A stretch of 64,000 nucleotides of DNA from Meghimatium bilineatum (GCA_034231615.1 CM067309.1:23679965-23743964); one strand, 5' to 3'. Counted from the stretch's first letter, positions 10,250 to 21,974 are shown. Numbers and translations: made by a program. The notes: generated from the sequence alone by a model not told the origin.

Positions 10250-12442
10250 CACTGCGCAACAAAAAAAAGTTTGTTTTTTTACAAGTATAAAATTAGTCAA
10301 TTCCTACTGAAAATGGGTTGAGAAAAACGAATATGACATCAGAAAATGTTTATTAGCTCTAGTTTTTGAGTTATTGTAATTTCAATATTTGTATTAAAAA
10401 TCCTATTTCTTATTGTTTCCTTTTCCTCTTGTATACCACTTCTGGAGCTTCTCTTGTGACATTCCAGCAGTAGTCAGCAAGCATGGATGTATTCCACTTA
10501 CCCTGGTACCTTTTTTCCATCAATGCAATGTCTTGGTGGAAACGCTCACCTTGTTCATCACTTACTGCACCACAATTTGGAGGGAAGGAAATCAAGATGA
10601 GAATCCAGGAAGTGGATCTTAAGTGACATGTTGCAACCTAATTGTTGATATGCTGTCAGAAGTTCATTAATAGCAACAGGATAGTTCTCACTTCTATGAT
10701 TGCCCAGGAAATTTTGTACAACACATTTGAAAGATTGCCATGCACCTTTCTCATTCCCATGAATAATGACATCAAAATGCTCATCTTTCAACAGTTCCCT
10801 TATCTGTGGGCCTACAAATAATCCTTCCTTTATTTTACCATCACTAAGGTAATGAAATTTTTTCCTCAAGTACTTAAATGCCTCTCCCTCCCTATTCATG
10901 CCCTTGATAAAGTTCTTCATTAGCCCCAATTTAATATGAAGAGGAGGTAGAATTATTTTATTTCTATCAACCAAAGAAATTTGCTGTACATTCTTTTCAC
11001 CAGGCTCCATAACCTTCCTATCAGGCCAAGTTTTCCTAATGTAATGAGAAGTTCTCTGTCGACTGTCTCATTCACACAGAAAGCAACAATATTTTGTGTA
11101 ACCTAATTGCATGCCAAGTAAAATTGCAATAACTTTCAAGTCTGCACAAATCTGCCACTGATGATCATCATATTTTATTGCTTTAAGAAGTAATTTCATA
11201 TTTTCATAAGTCTCCTTCATGTGGACATCATGGCCTATAGGGATAGAAGGTAATGAATTGCCATTGTGTAGCAAAACTGCTTTCAAACTTAACTTTGATG
11301 AGTCAATGAATAACCTCCACTCTTGTTTATGTGCTCTATTTTCAAAGCTTCCATAAGCCCATTAACATCATGGCAAGCAACAATGCTATTATTCATTGTG
11401 AAAAATGGAGTTAGAGATTTCTAACGTTCTCTGTACATAGACACCTTAACATTTTTATCCAGGAGATTCCACTGCTGAAGTCTTGATGCAAGAAGTTCAG
11501 CTTTTGCTTTAGATAAGTCAAGATCTCGAATTAAGTCACTTAGTTCATTTTGAGAAATTCTATGTAGAATATCAACAGAACCTATTGGTGTGAATTGAGT
11601 ATCTTCCTGTTCAAACTCAGGTTGTATTTCTTGACCACAATCTGCATCAAGCTCTATAACTTTCTGGTTGGGTGAGGTAGGAACAGGCAGATCTTTTCCA
11701 TGTGGTACTGGCCGTATAGCTGATGGAATATTGGGGTAATTCAAAGTCCACTTCTTCTTTTTAGATATTCCGTGTTGGAGAGGAGGCACCGTACAAAAAT
11801 AGCAGTCACTTACATGATCTCTCGGCTCTCTCCATATCATAGGAATCGCGAAAGGCATTGACCGCACTTTGCCATTCAGCCAACCACAGAGTTTCACAGT
11901 ACATGTAATACAGCAAATGTGAGGTGCCCAGGGTTTGTCTTGATCACCTATCTTACAGCCGAAGTAAAGATGATATGCAGTTTTAATTAAAGGTGTAATT
12001 TTCCGTTTTTGAGACGACAACGTCCCCTCGCCACAAACATAGCAAAAATTGTTAGCACTATTAACGCACTTTCGTGACATTATGGAATCCAATCTTTATA
12101 CAAATTCAGACATTTATAGCACTGGAAAATAAAATATATATATACTACTTGAAAATATTAATTATATACACATGTTGAAATATGTGGTTTGTTTTTTACA
12201 TCAACACACGGTTTAAACAATATAGCGGCCATTGAGAGAAGTTGCACGGTGTTAACATGCATTCGTCGCTTAATACATTTTTCGTCAGAAATATTTTCCA
12301 CTTTTTTCGACACAATAAACAAGGAATATCACAAAAATAAGAGCAAACTGAGAATTTTTAATGTGATATTCGTTTTTCTCACCACATTTTCAGTAGGAAA
12401 TGATTATTTTCATGTCTGTAATTTTTTATGTGTTGCGCAGTG
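10250..12442 (-). mobile_element. CACTA-like (EnSpm/CMC type, tentative) DNA transposon with decayed transposase
   Basis: Both ends start CACTGCGCAAC (10250 on the + strand, 12442 on the - strand). Inverted similarity continues about 85-90 bp, with blocks CCTACTGAAAATG and GAGAAAAACGAATAT on both sides. The element is flanked by TTA on each side (10247-10249 and 12443-12445). A CACT(A/G) terminus with a 3-bp target duplication is the hallmark of the CACTA group. The inside carries a single minus-strand coding region for a zinc-finger plus DDE-like protein, now interrupted. Superfamily assignment rests on the termini and is tentative. Confidence 0.75.
10405..12080 (-). pseudogene. Decayed transposase-like gene of the CACTA-like element
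   Basis: The reading starts at ATG 12078-12080 ([19 protein letters not shown]) and runs about 550 codons to 10410. The N-terminus has paired cysteines (FCYVCG, then HICCITCTVKLCGW) that look like zinc ligands. Downstream are WRLFIDSSKLSLKAVLLHNG, QICADLKVIAILLGMQLGYT, CCFLCE, LPPLHIKLGLMK, GCNMSLKIHFLDSHLDF and AVSDEQGERFHQ. The D, D and E in these blocks are candidate catalytic residues. The frame is broken three times: a frameshift at about 11300-11330, a TGA at about 11066 where a Trp codon would be expected after CCFLCE, and a one-base shift at about 10580. It is therefore inactive. The same protein type is familiar to me as a widespread uncharacterised family in animal genomes. Confidence 0.8.
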
Positions 12443-12464
12443 TTATTGCATGTTGTTGACCCAT

Positions 12465-12690
12465 AGTCTGTGATGGTTGTTCTTCAAAGAGTCTCTCTTC
12501 GTCTTCCTCATTTTCATTTTCCATCTGTTACCCATTTTAATGCGTTTAGTCTCAGTCTATTGTCATTCATTCTAAGTACATGTCCGATATAAGTCCAGCG
12601 TTTTCTTCCTATTATTGTAGAAACATATTGCTGTTTAGTATTTTCTCTATTTTGCTTGTTTGACTTGAATTCTTCCCAATCAATATTTCA
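12465..12690 (-). mobile_element. LINE RT C-terminal fragment (family L6)
   Basis: The minus strand reads RWTYIGHVLRMNDNRLRLNA and KWVTDGK followed by an RRRET-like stretch with stops. This is the pattern of the region after the RT domain of many non-LTR retrotransposons (K-W-GHVLRM ... GKRKRGRP). Short and decayed. Confidence 0.65.
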
Positions 12691-12899
12691 GAGTTTTCTA
12701 AGATAGTTATTGCCTCTAATGACTATTATAATCAATAACTATTACAGTTATTAATATTTATTTTGGTATTTATTTATGTGCAATGTTGGATCCAGATTTC
12801 TATGATGGTGTGTTTATATTGCCTTGTTTCTGTATTATTGGCACTTGTTCTGTGTTAGTTCCATAGATTGCTTCTTCTTCTGCGTTCGCTCTCTTATAA

Positions 12900-14062
12900 C
12901 CACAACGAATAAATCGTGTGATTTCCGCCGGGCAGTATGAGTACCGCTAGTTCCACAGTAGAACTGTGTTATATACACCTCGTGTGGCTCACTCTGTGGC
13001 CCGTACATAAGAGGCCCAGCACATCCGTTTTCGTCATACCTTTAATTCGGGTAGTGGGCTTCCCTATCTTGTGGCAGCCTGCCTGTCTGTTGACGGGCGC
13101 GCGAGTGTGTAATGACTCTTCGCCGAGACGATTGTCGTTCACGTCTATCTCGCATTAGGTGTTCCACAGTCAGTGAGCTTGTCTCGTGTAATTAGACGTT
13201 CTGTGCATGTGCCCATCGGGTACGAACCTTTTCTCCTCCGCAAGAACGGTTCCGGCTATGGAAGAACTCGACAGAACAAAAGAGTTGGACCACAAAAGAG
13301 TTGAACCTGGGATCTTTCGCCTTCTTAGCTGAGGTGTCCCGACATCGTGAACACATCCCGATATCCGAGTCTCAACACACGTGTGGGAGCATAACTTGTT
13401 CTCGAGCTAAACGACCTTATCCCATTTTTGCCTGAGCCCACTGGGTACGGAACCTTTTCTCTCCGCGAGCATGTTTCCGGTATAGGAAAGCACGACAGTA
13501 GAGTTGGACCAGTGCTGCTTTCTTTGACGGGCGCCCACGATCGGGTGGTCTCTGTACGTAAGGAAAACCGGTAACTGGAAGCTTGTCTCGAGCTGACAGA
13601 TTATTGTAGTTCCGATTTCCTTGGGACGTTTTCCCTATCTATTTGCACTTAGCGCTGCCCTCTGGCGCTGTGCTGCCCTCTTATTGTACGCAGTATGTTA
13701 TCTTTTCGTATCTCGCCATGCATCTACCTTTTCATGTCGTTTCATTGGCCGCCCATCCAATGCTCGGACCAGACTGACTAGTGTCACTGTGTGTCGACAG
13801 TGCACTTGCATGTGTTGGTGCAGTGGGGTTGAAGATATTCACTGTCTTTTGCAGTCAACTCTCTGTCCATCTGCTGCCTCCACATTCATGGAACTGATCC
13901 CCAATCCAGGATCAGCACCAGCAGCTGTATTTCTATTTCCTGGGTGCACCACTAGGAGGTACTTTTGGGATCTTGGTTATCTGCTAACCCTGGGTCTGCC
14001 GAGAGCAGTGCGGTACCCTTTGTACCCCGATCCCCTAGATTGCTATTTCTTCTTTAAATAGT
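12900..14062. other. GC- and CpG-richer unclassified block with a 225-bp internal duplication
   Basis: This stretch is visibly richer in C, G and CpG than its neighbours. A segment from about 13200 (around GGGTACGAACCTTTTCTC) is repeated at about 13425 with an offset of 225 bp and many differences. An open stretch at 13621-14061 (about 146 codons) shows no domain I recognise. It could be an LTR or untranslated leader of a retroelement, or a fragment of a transferred or duplicated sequence. No matched LTR pair or primer-binding site was found. Confidence 0.45.
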
Positions 14063-14246
14063 GAATATCTAAATATTGCAAGGCCGTAGTTACGTTTCCA
14101 TTAAAGGAGGGGAGGGAAGTTTACATTTTAAATAGTACAAGGCCGTAGATACGTTTTCATTATGGGAAAGGGGGGGGGGGGGTTACATTTTAAAAAGTCG
14201 TTCGCCCGTTTTCGTGTGTAATTTCCTGTTCTTAATGAGGAAATGT
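14063..14246. other. Short duplicated segment and G-homopolymer
   Basis: CAAGGCCGTAG(T/A)TACGTTT occurs twice (about 14080 and 14140), each followed by a purine-rich run. The second run includes about 13 consecutive G at 14168-14181. Confidence 0.6.
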
Positions 14247-14415
14247 ATCCGCCGAAGACGGATACGTCGGGCTATTGGCGCAAATGAAACGACGACTCAA
14301 CGCATTTCCATTCTTTGGATTTCATTTTGCTGAAAATCTAGTAGGGTAGTTGTCCTGCTACAAGAGAGAAAGAGAGAACCAGCGGGAGTTGATAATGAAT
14401 GTAGAGGAAGATAAG
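14247..14415 (+). mobile_element. SINE-B copy
   Basis: It starts ATCCGCCGAAGACGGATACG and runs through CGCATTTCCATTCTTTGGAT to a GAGTTGATAATGAATG tail. It matches the full-length copy at 62815-62958, which has an 11-bp target duplication. Confidence 0.75.
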
Positions 14416-14494
14416 AGATGTGATGGCCTATCTGTAAAAACTCACTGGGGGATTTGAAATCACAACCCCCCTCCCCCACCTTATCTTCTGGTTT

Positions 14495-14580
14495 GAAGTA
14501 CTGTAGGTAAATGGGATATCTATAAATTGGCTGTCTATAAATGGGCTATCTATAAATAGGCTGTCTATAAATGACATCAA
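14495..14580. repeat. 16-17-bp tandem repeat, about 4 copies
   Basis: TCTATAAATGGGCTATC-type units are repeated with small differences. Confidence 0.75.
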
Positions 14581-14749
14581 CAATGTTTTACTGATTTTCG
14601 ACCACGCCACTCCCCTTCTCAACGACAGTCAAAAATACAGAAAAAGCCCCATTACGTGTTTCGCTTAATTATAAAAAAAAATAATAATAAACTTTAATAA
14701 AGTATACATTTTAACAAGAAAAAGTACGAAAAAATATTTCTGTTGTTCT

Positions 14750-14935
14750 TTGACTTTCACTACTGCATGTTTTCCTGTAAATGAGTGCAGGGAGGTTTTC
14801 TATGGGCTGTGGAAATAAGGGCCGCTTTGCCATAGCCGACGCCGCGACATGTACAGGGAACTCAAGTGTCTGAGAACGCCGTTCTACCCACACGACCAAA
14901 CGCTCCACTTTTGTTTGACATTTGTAGAAAAATAT
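14750..14935 (-). mobile_element. SINE-E copy 1 (tRNA-derived)
   Basis: Minus strand: a tRNA-like head (TTTGGTCGTGTGGGTAGAAC; TTGAGTTCCCTG as a weak B box), then a core matching the copies at 18525-18760 and 31960-32205. The core shared on the + strand is ACTGCATGTTTTCC...TGCAGGGAGG...GCCGCGACAT. It is followed by AT-rich sequence at 14640-14740. Confidence 0.65.
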
Positions 14936-14939
14936 ATTT

Positions 14940-15415
14940 GAAGTTTAAACATTGCAATTGGTGTATAGACAAAACGAATTATTGACGGCAACTTTTGTTA
15001 ACCATCCCCATCATTACCCTTATCAACAAAATGTCAAATATTTCCATACCAATTAATTTCTGAACATAAATTAAGAACATCACATACCGAGTCTAAAATA
15101 CCATTCACTACTTGAAATGTCTTACAGCAGTCTCCTTTTTTACAAAATACCATCTCAAGTGGCTTTCAATAGTTTATTTCTGACACGTACACATTCAAGC
15201 TACTTAGTGATACAAACATCAAATTTACTCACACATAATCCTATCTGCTCAAATACAATTTGTCTCCACACACATACTTCTGTATACTCGGATATAGCTC
15301 GTCTCCACACACACACACACACTCCAAATATTCCCACACACTCGCATCAACAAATACACCGCTCCTCACGTATATTTACTTACTAGCATACACTCGTACC
15401 TATTTATGATATATA
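14940..15415. other. Spacer with CA-rich words
   Basis: No gene recognised. From about 15270 the sequence becomes rich in CACACA words that lead into the next array. Confidence 0.5.
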
Positions 15416-15417
15416 CT

Positions 15418-16160
15418 TCACCACACATATGTCATATATCACCACACATATGTCATATATCACCACACATATCAGACATCACCACACATATGTCATATAT
15501 CACCACACATATGTCATATATCACCACACATATCAGACATCACCACACATATGTCATATATCACCCCACATGTCAGACATCACCACACATATGTCATATA
15601 TCACCCCACATGTCAGACATCACCACACATATGTCATATATCACCACACATGTCAGACATCACCACACATATGTCATATATCACCACACATATGTCATAT
15701 ATCACCACACATATCAGACATCACCACACATATGTCATATATCACCCCACATGTCAGACATCACCACACATATGTCATATATCACCACACATGTCAGACA
15801 TCACCACACATATGTCATATATCACCACACATGTCAGACATCACCACACATATGTCATATATCACCACACATGTCAGACATCACCACACATATGTCATAT
15901 ATCACCACACATGTCATACATCACCACACATATGGCATATATCACCACACATGTCAGACATCACCACACATATGTCATATATCACCACACATATGTCATA
16001 TATCACCACACATGTCATACATCACCACACATATGTCATATATCACCACACATGTCATAAATCACCACACATGTCATATATCACCACACATGTCATATAT
16101 CATCACACATGTCAGACATCACCACACATATGTCATATATCACCACACATGAAAGACATC
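15418..16160. repeat. Two-unit minisatellite (21-bp and 19-bp units)
   Basis: CACCACACATATGTCATATA-type 21-bp units alternate irregularly with CACCACACATGTCAGACAT 19-bp units. Length changes shift the frame, so peptides read across it cycle through the three frames. Confidence 0.93.
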
Positions 16161-16475
16161 ACCGCTTAATATCAGACACCACTACAAAAGTGCTAGATCC
16201 AACAAAATAGGCACTAGACCCTACTAAACAGATGTTATACTCCATTACATAGATTCTAGACCCCACCACACATATTCTATACCCAAAATCACATATGCTG
16301 CTAGACCCCACCACTAAGATGCTAGATCCACCACCCAGGCGCTGAATCGCACACGACATATGCTAGACTCAACCACAAAGATTCTAGACTCCACCACACA
16401 TATTATAGACTGCATCGCACAGATGCTAGACTCTACTACACAGATTCAACCACACATATACTAGACCCACCGAAC
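16161..16475. repeat. Degenerate ~21-25-bp CACCACA-type repeats
   Basis: Words such as ATGCTAGA(C/T)CC and ACCACACATATTCTA recur with heavy divergence. It looks like an older edge of the preceding array. Confidence 0.7.
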
Positions 16476-16782
16476 ATATACTATATTTCTCCACATACAC
16501 ACATATATCCTCACATATATTCATATAGTCTACCCCTCCACACTCATGCACACACACACACACCACACCGGTAATTACACACATGACACTACGTCTCATA
16601 AACACACACACGCATTTTTAGTTATTTAATACACGCTATCTCCATAAATGTCCACACCCATATCTTAAACACAATCCTATCTACTCAGACAAATATACTC
16701 TTCAAATCGCTTATATACAAACCTACCTAGAGTCCAATCTACTTACATAAACTCTAGACACTTCCACATATACACATACACC

Positions 16783-16809
16783 TTCTCTCTCTCTCTCTCT
16801 CTCTCTCTC
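16783..16809. repeat. (CT)n microsatellite
   Basis: 27 bp of pure CT/TC. Confidence 0.95.
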
Positions 16810-17115
16810 ACGCACACATTATATTCATACACACTCACGTAAACAAAGACCAAATCTAATTTAGAATAGACCCGAAGACATGGCCAACCTTGAGTGCAAT
16901 CTCGATCACGGTGGGTATTCTATTCCAGGCACATCTAATCCTGCCTGAGACGATTTAAAACACATAGACTCACCCTCATGCGCACATGTCAGGGGAGTAT
17001 ATGAGTCTTCTTGTATGTGGCAGACGAAGATATTGCACTCAATTCTCGTTCTTGGCGAATTTTGTTTTAATGTATGTCAACCCAATTCCCTGCTTGATAG
17101 ATCCAGCTCAAGACA
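16810..17115. other. Unannotated spacer
   Basis: No recognised feature apart from a moderately GC-rich stretch at 16870-16950 without homology that I can name. Confidence 0.4.
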
Positions 17116-17119
17116 TCAG

Positions 17120-17680
17120 ATGTTCATGTATACGGAATAATAGCAAGGATTACAGCTGTGAGTGAATATCAAAGGACAAGGGTTACAGCTGTGAGTGGAT
17201 ATCAAAGGACAAGGGTTACAGCTGTGAGTGGATATCAAAAGACAAGGGTTATAGCTGTGAGTGGATATCAAAGATATCAAAGGACAAGGGTTACAGCTGT
17301 GAGTGGATATCAAAGGACAATGGTTACAGCTGTGAGTGGATATCAAACAAAAACGATGGTTACATCTGTGAGTGGACATCAAACAAGGACGATGGTTAGA
17401 CATGTGAGTGGATACCGAAAAACAACGATCGTTACAGCTGAGAGTGGATACTAAACAAGAACGATGGCTACAGCTGTGAGTGGGAACCAGACAAGGACGA
17501 TGGCTACAGCTGTGAGTGGATACCAAACAAGAAGGTGGTTACAATTGTGAGTGGATACCGAATAAGAACAATGGCTAGAGCTGTAAGTAGATATTTATTT
17601 TTTACAAACGATGGTTACAGCTGTGAGTGGATATCAAGCAACGACGATGGTTAGAACTATGAATGGATACCAAACAAGAT
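17120..17680. repeat. ~33-bp minisatellite
   Basis: The unit resembles GTTACAGCTGTGAGTGGATA followed by TCAAAGGACAAGG. It is regular at 17160-17340 and decays to both sides, with ACGATGG replacing ACAAGGG in later units. Confidence 0.92.
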
Positions 17681-17889
17681 CAAGAATAGCCTTGACGAAC
17701 AGAAACATGTGTTCGATACCCCTGTAAGTTATATTTTTGTTTTCTTAAACAGAATTGTGTCTTTTGTGAGATACATTTCTAACCATAGACCAAATCTATT
17801 TCTGTCATATCAAGTCCTTATAATATCACGAAGATATGTTTCTCCTAATTACCGTTATTGATTACACAACCAATAATCAAAATATATTA

Positions 17890-18075
17890 CAGGCTTGGGT
17901 AAAGTCAAAGGGAAGCGAGCAAGAGGTAGGCAGAGATACAAGTGGGAGAGTAACATTACACGATGGACAGGTTACAGTCTAGCAGAGTGCACCACCAAGA
18001 CAAGAGACAGGAGATGTTGGAGATACGTTGCAGCCAACCTTCGTTGCGGAGACGGCACTTGATGATGATGATGAC
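17890..18075 (+). mobile_element. LINE 3' end, family L2
   Basis: Reads KVKGKRARGRQRYKWE, NITRWTGYSLAECTTKTRDR and VAANLRCGDGT*, then a GATGATGATGAT tail. This is the C-terminal segment after the RT domain, matching the longer copy at 19640-20175. Confidence 0.8.
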
Positions 18076-18077
18076 AG

Positions 18078-18475
18078 GCTTTCGAGTACAAATGCTACAG
18101 AAGAATTCTCCGAATTTCCTATAGGGAACATAAGATCAATGTGTACGTAAGAAATAAAGTAGAGATGTGTGCAGGTGTCCAGGAGCCATTGCTTTCAATA
18201 GTGAAACGACGAAAACTAGCATGGTTCGGACATGTATGCAGGCACGATTCCTTGTCAAAAACAATACTGCAGGGAACTGTCGAGGGTGGAAGAAGCAGAG
18301 GAGGACAAATAAAGACATGGATAGACAACATCAAGGAATGGACAGGGCAAGATATTTCCACACTTATCCGCATCGCTGAGGATATAATTCGCTGGAGGAC
18401 TCTGTGTGCTGAAGCATCCAATGTGGTACCCCTACGACCCTGAAGGGTTATGGGTTTATTGATTGATTGATTGAA
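18078..18475 (+). mobile_element. LINE 3' end, family L3 (best copy)
   Basis: The + frame reads FEYKCYRRILRISYREHKIN, EPLLSIVKRRKLAWFGHVCR and HDSLSKTILQGTVEGGRSRG, ending VVPLRP* and followed by GTTATGGGTTTATTGATTGA. It is the region downstream of the RT catalytic core of a non-LTR retrotransposon and is nearly free of frame damage, so fairly young. The short tandem 3' tail (ATTG)n is typical of elements without a poly(A). It abuts the GAT tail of the preceding L2 copy. Confidence 0.85.
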
Positions 18476-18524
18476 TCAAAATATTCTAGTTTTCAATGAG
18501 AAGAGTCACCGCACACCAAATTTA

Positions 18525-18765
18525 CATCACAGAAATTGTCTGCCAAATACTGCATGTTTCCCGTTAAGGAATTGCAGGGAGGGATTTTATAGCTGTATGA
18601 TAAAGGCCACATGCGCTTGCTGTCGCGACGTCATGCACAAGGTTTGTTTTTAAATTTACCTTCCGATAGGACAAAACCCAGTCCTTACCGGGATCGAACT
18701 CTAGACCTCACTAGTGTGAGACCGACACTTTAGTCTCTCGGCCATGCGCCACACAAAAATGAACT
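18525..18765 (-). mobile_element. SINE-E copy 2 (tRNA-derived)
   Basis: Minus strand head: GTGGCGCATGGCCGAGAGAC (A box region), then AGTTCGATCCCGGTAAGG (B box), resembling a serine/leucine-type tRNA. The core downstream matches the other two SINE-E copies. This is a SINE, not a functional tRNA: no aminoacyl stem closes and it continues into SINE body. Confidence 0.75.
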
Positions 18766-18814
18766 ACATAAAATCGTATTAACTCGAAACTAGAATACAT
18801 ATTTCCAATTCATC

Positions 18815-19075
18815 TGCTATACACAAAAAGGGCTCAAAATGTGTAGAGGATTAATTTCATAATACTTGTCCCATATACCCGCCCCTCTCAACGAAACGGC
18901 ACACCACCTGCCAAGATTACCACTCATAGCACGTAACTCCGTAGCTTCAAGCAATAATCCACAGGGATCTCCGAAAATAATCCACTTTATAAACAATAAG
19001 TCGCGAGTGAGATTCAAACCCGCGTCCTCTTGAGCACAAAGCGAACTATTAAACCACTACGCCATGAGATCCTAA
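18815..19075 (-). mobile_element. SINE-D copy 1 (tRNA-derived)
   Basis: Minus strand starts GGATCTCATGGCGTAGTGGT (A box) and includes GCGGGTTTGAATCTCACTCG (B box). The body carries GTGGATTATTTTCGGAGATC. It matches the interrupted copy at 57370-57795. Confidence 0.75.
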
Positions 19076-19079
19076 GAAT

Positions 19080-19640
19080 TAGACTACACATTTCCAGCTC
19101 ACACGTTGTACACAACACAACATCACTCTTCTTGCCGTTCGCCATCTAAAGCTGCAGCGTGACAAATATTTCTGGATGTGAGGACAGAAAGTTACGGACC
19201 TCAGTTGACATTTCCATTAACCTCACGGGCGACAAATACACAATTGATAACATAATTAACGAAAATAGCTTTTTCTCCCGAAGGACAAAAATCTTATCGA
19301 AAATAACCGTGGCCATTCTGGCTTGGGGCTTTCAATAGATAATCAAGAAGCCCATGCAATCTACGTCTGTGGGGCACACATTCTTCACCGTTCTATATTA
19401 GATAAACCACACCAAGCAAGTCAACGATGGAGAAAAATTATATCTTTGATGAAGCCAAGCAATATATATGTATATATTATTTAACGTTCATGTCATTTAC
19501 AGTTTATTATTCTCAGCGGAAAAAATAATCTAAGAGTTTTATCGCTGAAGCAGACTGGAGTAATTATATCATCAGAATTTTTACCGTCATAATACACGGA
19601 GTCTAGAAATTTGATGTACACTGAATGTGCTCAGTTCGAC
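19080..19640. other. Unannotated spacer
   Basis: No gene, tandem repeat or known element recognised. Confidence 0.4.
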
Positions 19641-20175
19641 GTCATTAAAAGTTGTGTATTTCTATGGTCCAGTGTACCTTCAATGACATGAGGAAATTAT
19701 TAATATCTAAACAAATTACAAACAAGCTAAAAATGAGAATTATAAAATGCTGCATCTATTCCATATTAATGTATCGCTCAGAAACATGGACACTAAATAA
19801 ACAATTAGAAGACAAAATTGATGTCTTTGAGATGTGGGTATATAGAAGAATAGGGAGAACATCACGAAAAGAGAAGAAAACAAATAAAGAGATACTAAAA
19901 CACTTAAGATGAAGAAAGAACTACTAAGAGAAATAAAGATCAGGCAAATAAAATACTTTGGATACATTAAAAGAAATGATACCTTATTGAAGACCTTACT
20001 TGAGGGTAAAGTCAAAGGGAAGCGAGCAAGAGGTAGACAGAGATAAAAGTGGGAGAGTAACATCACACGATGGACAGGCTACAGTATAGCAGAGTGCACC
20101 ACCATGACATGAGATGTTGGAGATACATTACAGCCAACCTTCGTTGCGGAGACGGCACTTAATGATGATGAGTGT
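19640..20175 (+). mobile_element. LINE fragment, family L2 (RT C-terminus to 3' tail)
   Basis: Reads TFNDMRKLLISKQITNKLKM, IKCCIYSILMYRSETWTLNK and FEMWVYRRIGRTSRKEKKTN. After one frame break it continues LLKTLLEGKVKGKRARGRQR and NITRWTGYSIAECTT, ending with a GATGATGA tail. This is the thumb and post-RT region of a non-LTR retrotransposon, broken by a stop near 19910 and others. Confidence 0.85.
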
Positions 20176-20179
20176 ACTG

Positions 20180-20850
20180 CGTGATTCAGCTGTTTGCTGC
20201 TAGCAGCAGAGGTAACTTTTATTCGGTGACTTAGAATGGTGATAACAGCTGAACACAGAGGATTCGTGGTGGGGCAAATGTTTAATAATGGGGTAAACAT
20301 AAGGAAGACTTTATTAGAAAATTCGTGCGGAAGTTTCCAGATACATCTGTTCCAATATCTGCTCTAGAATTGTGTGCTACGGTCTACTTTACCCAATATG
20401 CGATGAACATAGTAGTAATGTTTGTTTTTCCATAAGTATTGCAACAGCAATGACGTCATACATATCTACACTAAATACCCACAATTCATGTGATGTAGTG
20501 TCACCAGGATATAGTATATGTATGTACTATTTTATCTACTTGGCAAACTACAATCAAAAACAGCGAATTTTCTTGTGAAAAGAGGAGAAATAAGCAGCTC
20601 AACTAAGGAGAGTAGCTAGAAAGTCACGGATAGACTAAAATCCGTCTACAGTGGTCATTCCATGCCCGAATTGTCCAAGGACATTTACAGCTCGAATAGG
20701 ACTCATTAGACATCTACGAGCTATTATACATGGTCACAATTATAACTGAATTTTCAAAAGTGGATGTAAAAAATGTTCATCATCACTTGTGATGGACGAA
20801 CACACACGCACGCACTCACACAGTATATGTATATCTGTAGCTTACGTTTA
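20180..20850. other. Unannotated spacer
   Basis: AT-rich, with no gene or repeat recognised. Confidence 0.4.
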
Positions 20851-21235
20851 TCATCATTAAGCGCCGTCTCCACAACGAAAGTTGGTCGCAATATACCTCC
20901 ACTATCCCCTGTCTCATGTCTTGTTGGGGCACTCTGCTAGACTTAACCTGTTTAATACGCTATGTTACTCTCTCACTTGTATCTCTGGCTCGCCTCCCCT
21001 CGATTTTACCCTCAAATAAAGTCTTCAACATGGTGTCATGTCTTTTAATATGTCCAAAATATTTTATTTCTTTGATGTTTATTTACTTTAATAATTCTTT
21101 CTTGAAGGCGAATTATTGTTAAAACATCTTTGTTGGTTATCTTCATTTTCCATGATGTTCTCCCTATTCATTTATATATCCACATCTCAAAGGCATCAAT
21201 TCTGTCTTCTAGCGTTTTGTTTATTGTAGTCAACG
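20850..21235 (-). mobile_element. LINE fragment, family L2
   Basis: Minus-strand copy of the same region as 19640-20175 (CGCCGTCTCCACAACGAAAG at its 3' end, TCTCAAAGGCATCAATTCTG further in), with several indels. Confidence 0.75.
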
Positions 21236-21369
21236 TTACTGTCGCGCCAATAATCCAATTAACATCAAGATCTGCGTAATTACAATCGGAGAATGTGTTT
21301 TTATTTAGCCCTGTCAGTCTACTGACTTGTCAGTGTTTGCTGGGTTAATCTAATTTAAATTAATTTAAA

Positions 21370-21625
21370 ATGGGAGCCGCGTAGCGCAGTGGTTCGCATA
21401 TGAGTGGTCCTGGGTTAATTCCCAAGTTGAGGCGGAAATGTTTTTCAGATCGCAACGGCTCCCAGGTCGACCCAGCCTTAAATGGGTACCGGATTCATCC
21501 GGGAAGTAAAGACTGCAAGGGAGAGGAGATGGCTACCGCCCTCATTTGCAGAGCCTCTGAAATGTGAGATCGCTAGCATCTCACACCCCTACGGCATTAA
21601 TAAATGCTATGGGTTACTTTATTTA
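21370..21625 (+). mobile_element. SINE-C copy 1 (tRNA-derived)
   Basis: The head GGGAGCCGCGTAGCGCAGTG (A box) is followed by CCTGGGTTAATTCCCAAG (B box), then a body with GAGATGGCTACCGCCCTCAT, a TGAGATCGCTAGCATCTCAC hairpin and a TTACTTTA-type tail. The same family occurs at 38237-38480 and 57483-57756 on the opposite strand. Confidence 0.88.
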
Positions 21626-21779
21626 CTTACTAATTTAAAAAGCAATAAAACTCATTCGAAGTTGCTCCTGGTACTAAAAGCAACATTTCTGTATTGTACT
21701 GGCAATCCGAGTGAGTGTATTAGTAGCGGCCTAAAACTGCATCAATAGTTAACAAGCAAAGTCTCATACCAGTCAATTT

Positions 21780-21875
21780 ATGTTGTTTCTCAAACTCTCA
21801 CTGGATCTTTCTTGTGGCAGGGCAATTGTCTAGCTAGTTCAAACAGGATGCGGTCTACGTAACGGAGATGCGATG
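21780..21875 (-). mobile_element. SINE-B fragment
   Basis: TTTCTCAAACTCTCACTGGA followed by CTTTCTTGTGGCAGGGCAAT matches the reverse complement of the SINE-B 3' half. The rest has diverged. Confidence 0.55.
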
Positions 21876-21974
21876 TTTCGTCGGATTTTTGTACCAATGA
21901 CAGATATGATTTCTTTATTGCTAATATTTCACTTAATTTCTACGTCAAAATTAATCTTGTTTTAAAATGTATAA

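Noticed and set aside
15418..16160. His/Thr-rich repeat protein
   Set aside because: Units of 21 and 19 bp shift the frame, so the peptide is an artefact.
18700..18765. tRNA gene on the minus strand
   Set aside because: It is the head of SINE-E; stems do not close and the same body follows in the other copies.
21370..21440. tRNA gene
   Set aside because: A and B boxes are present but the body continues as a SINE with three copies; no proper acceptor stem.
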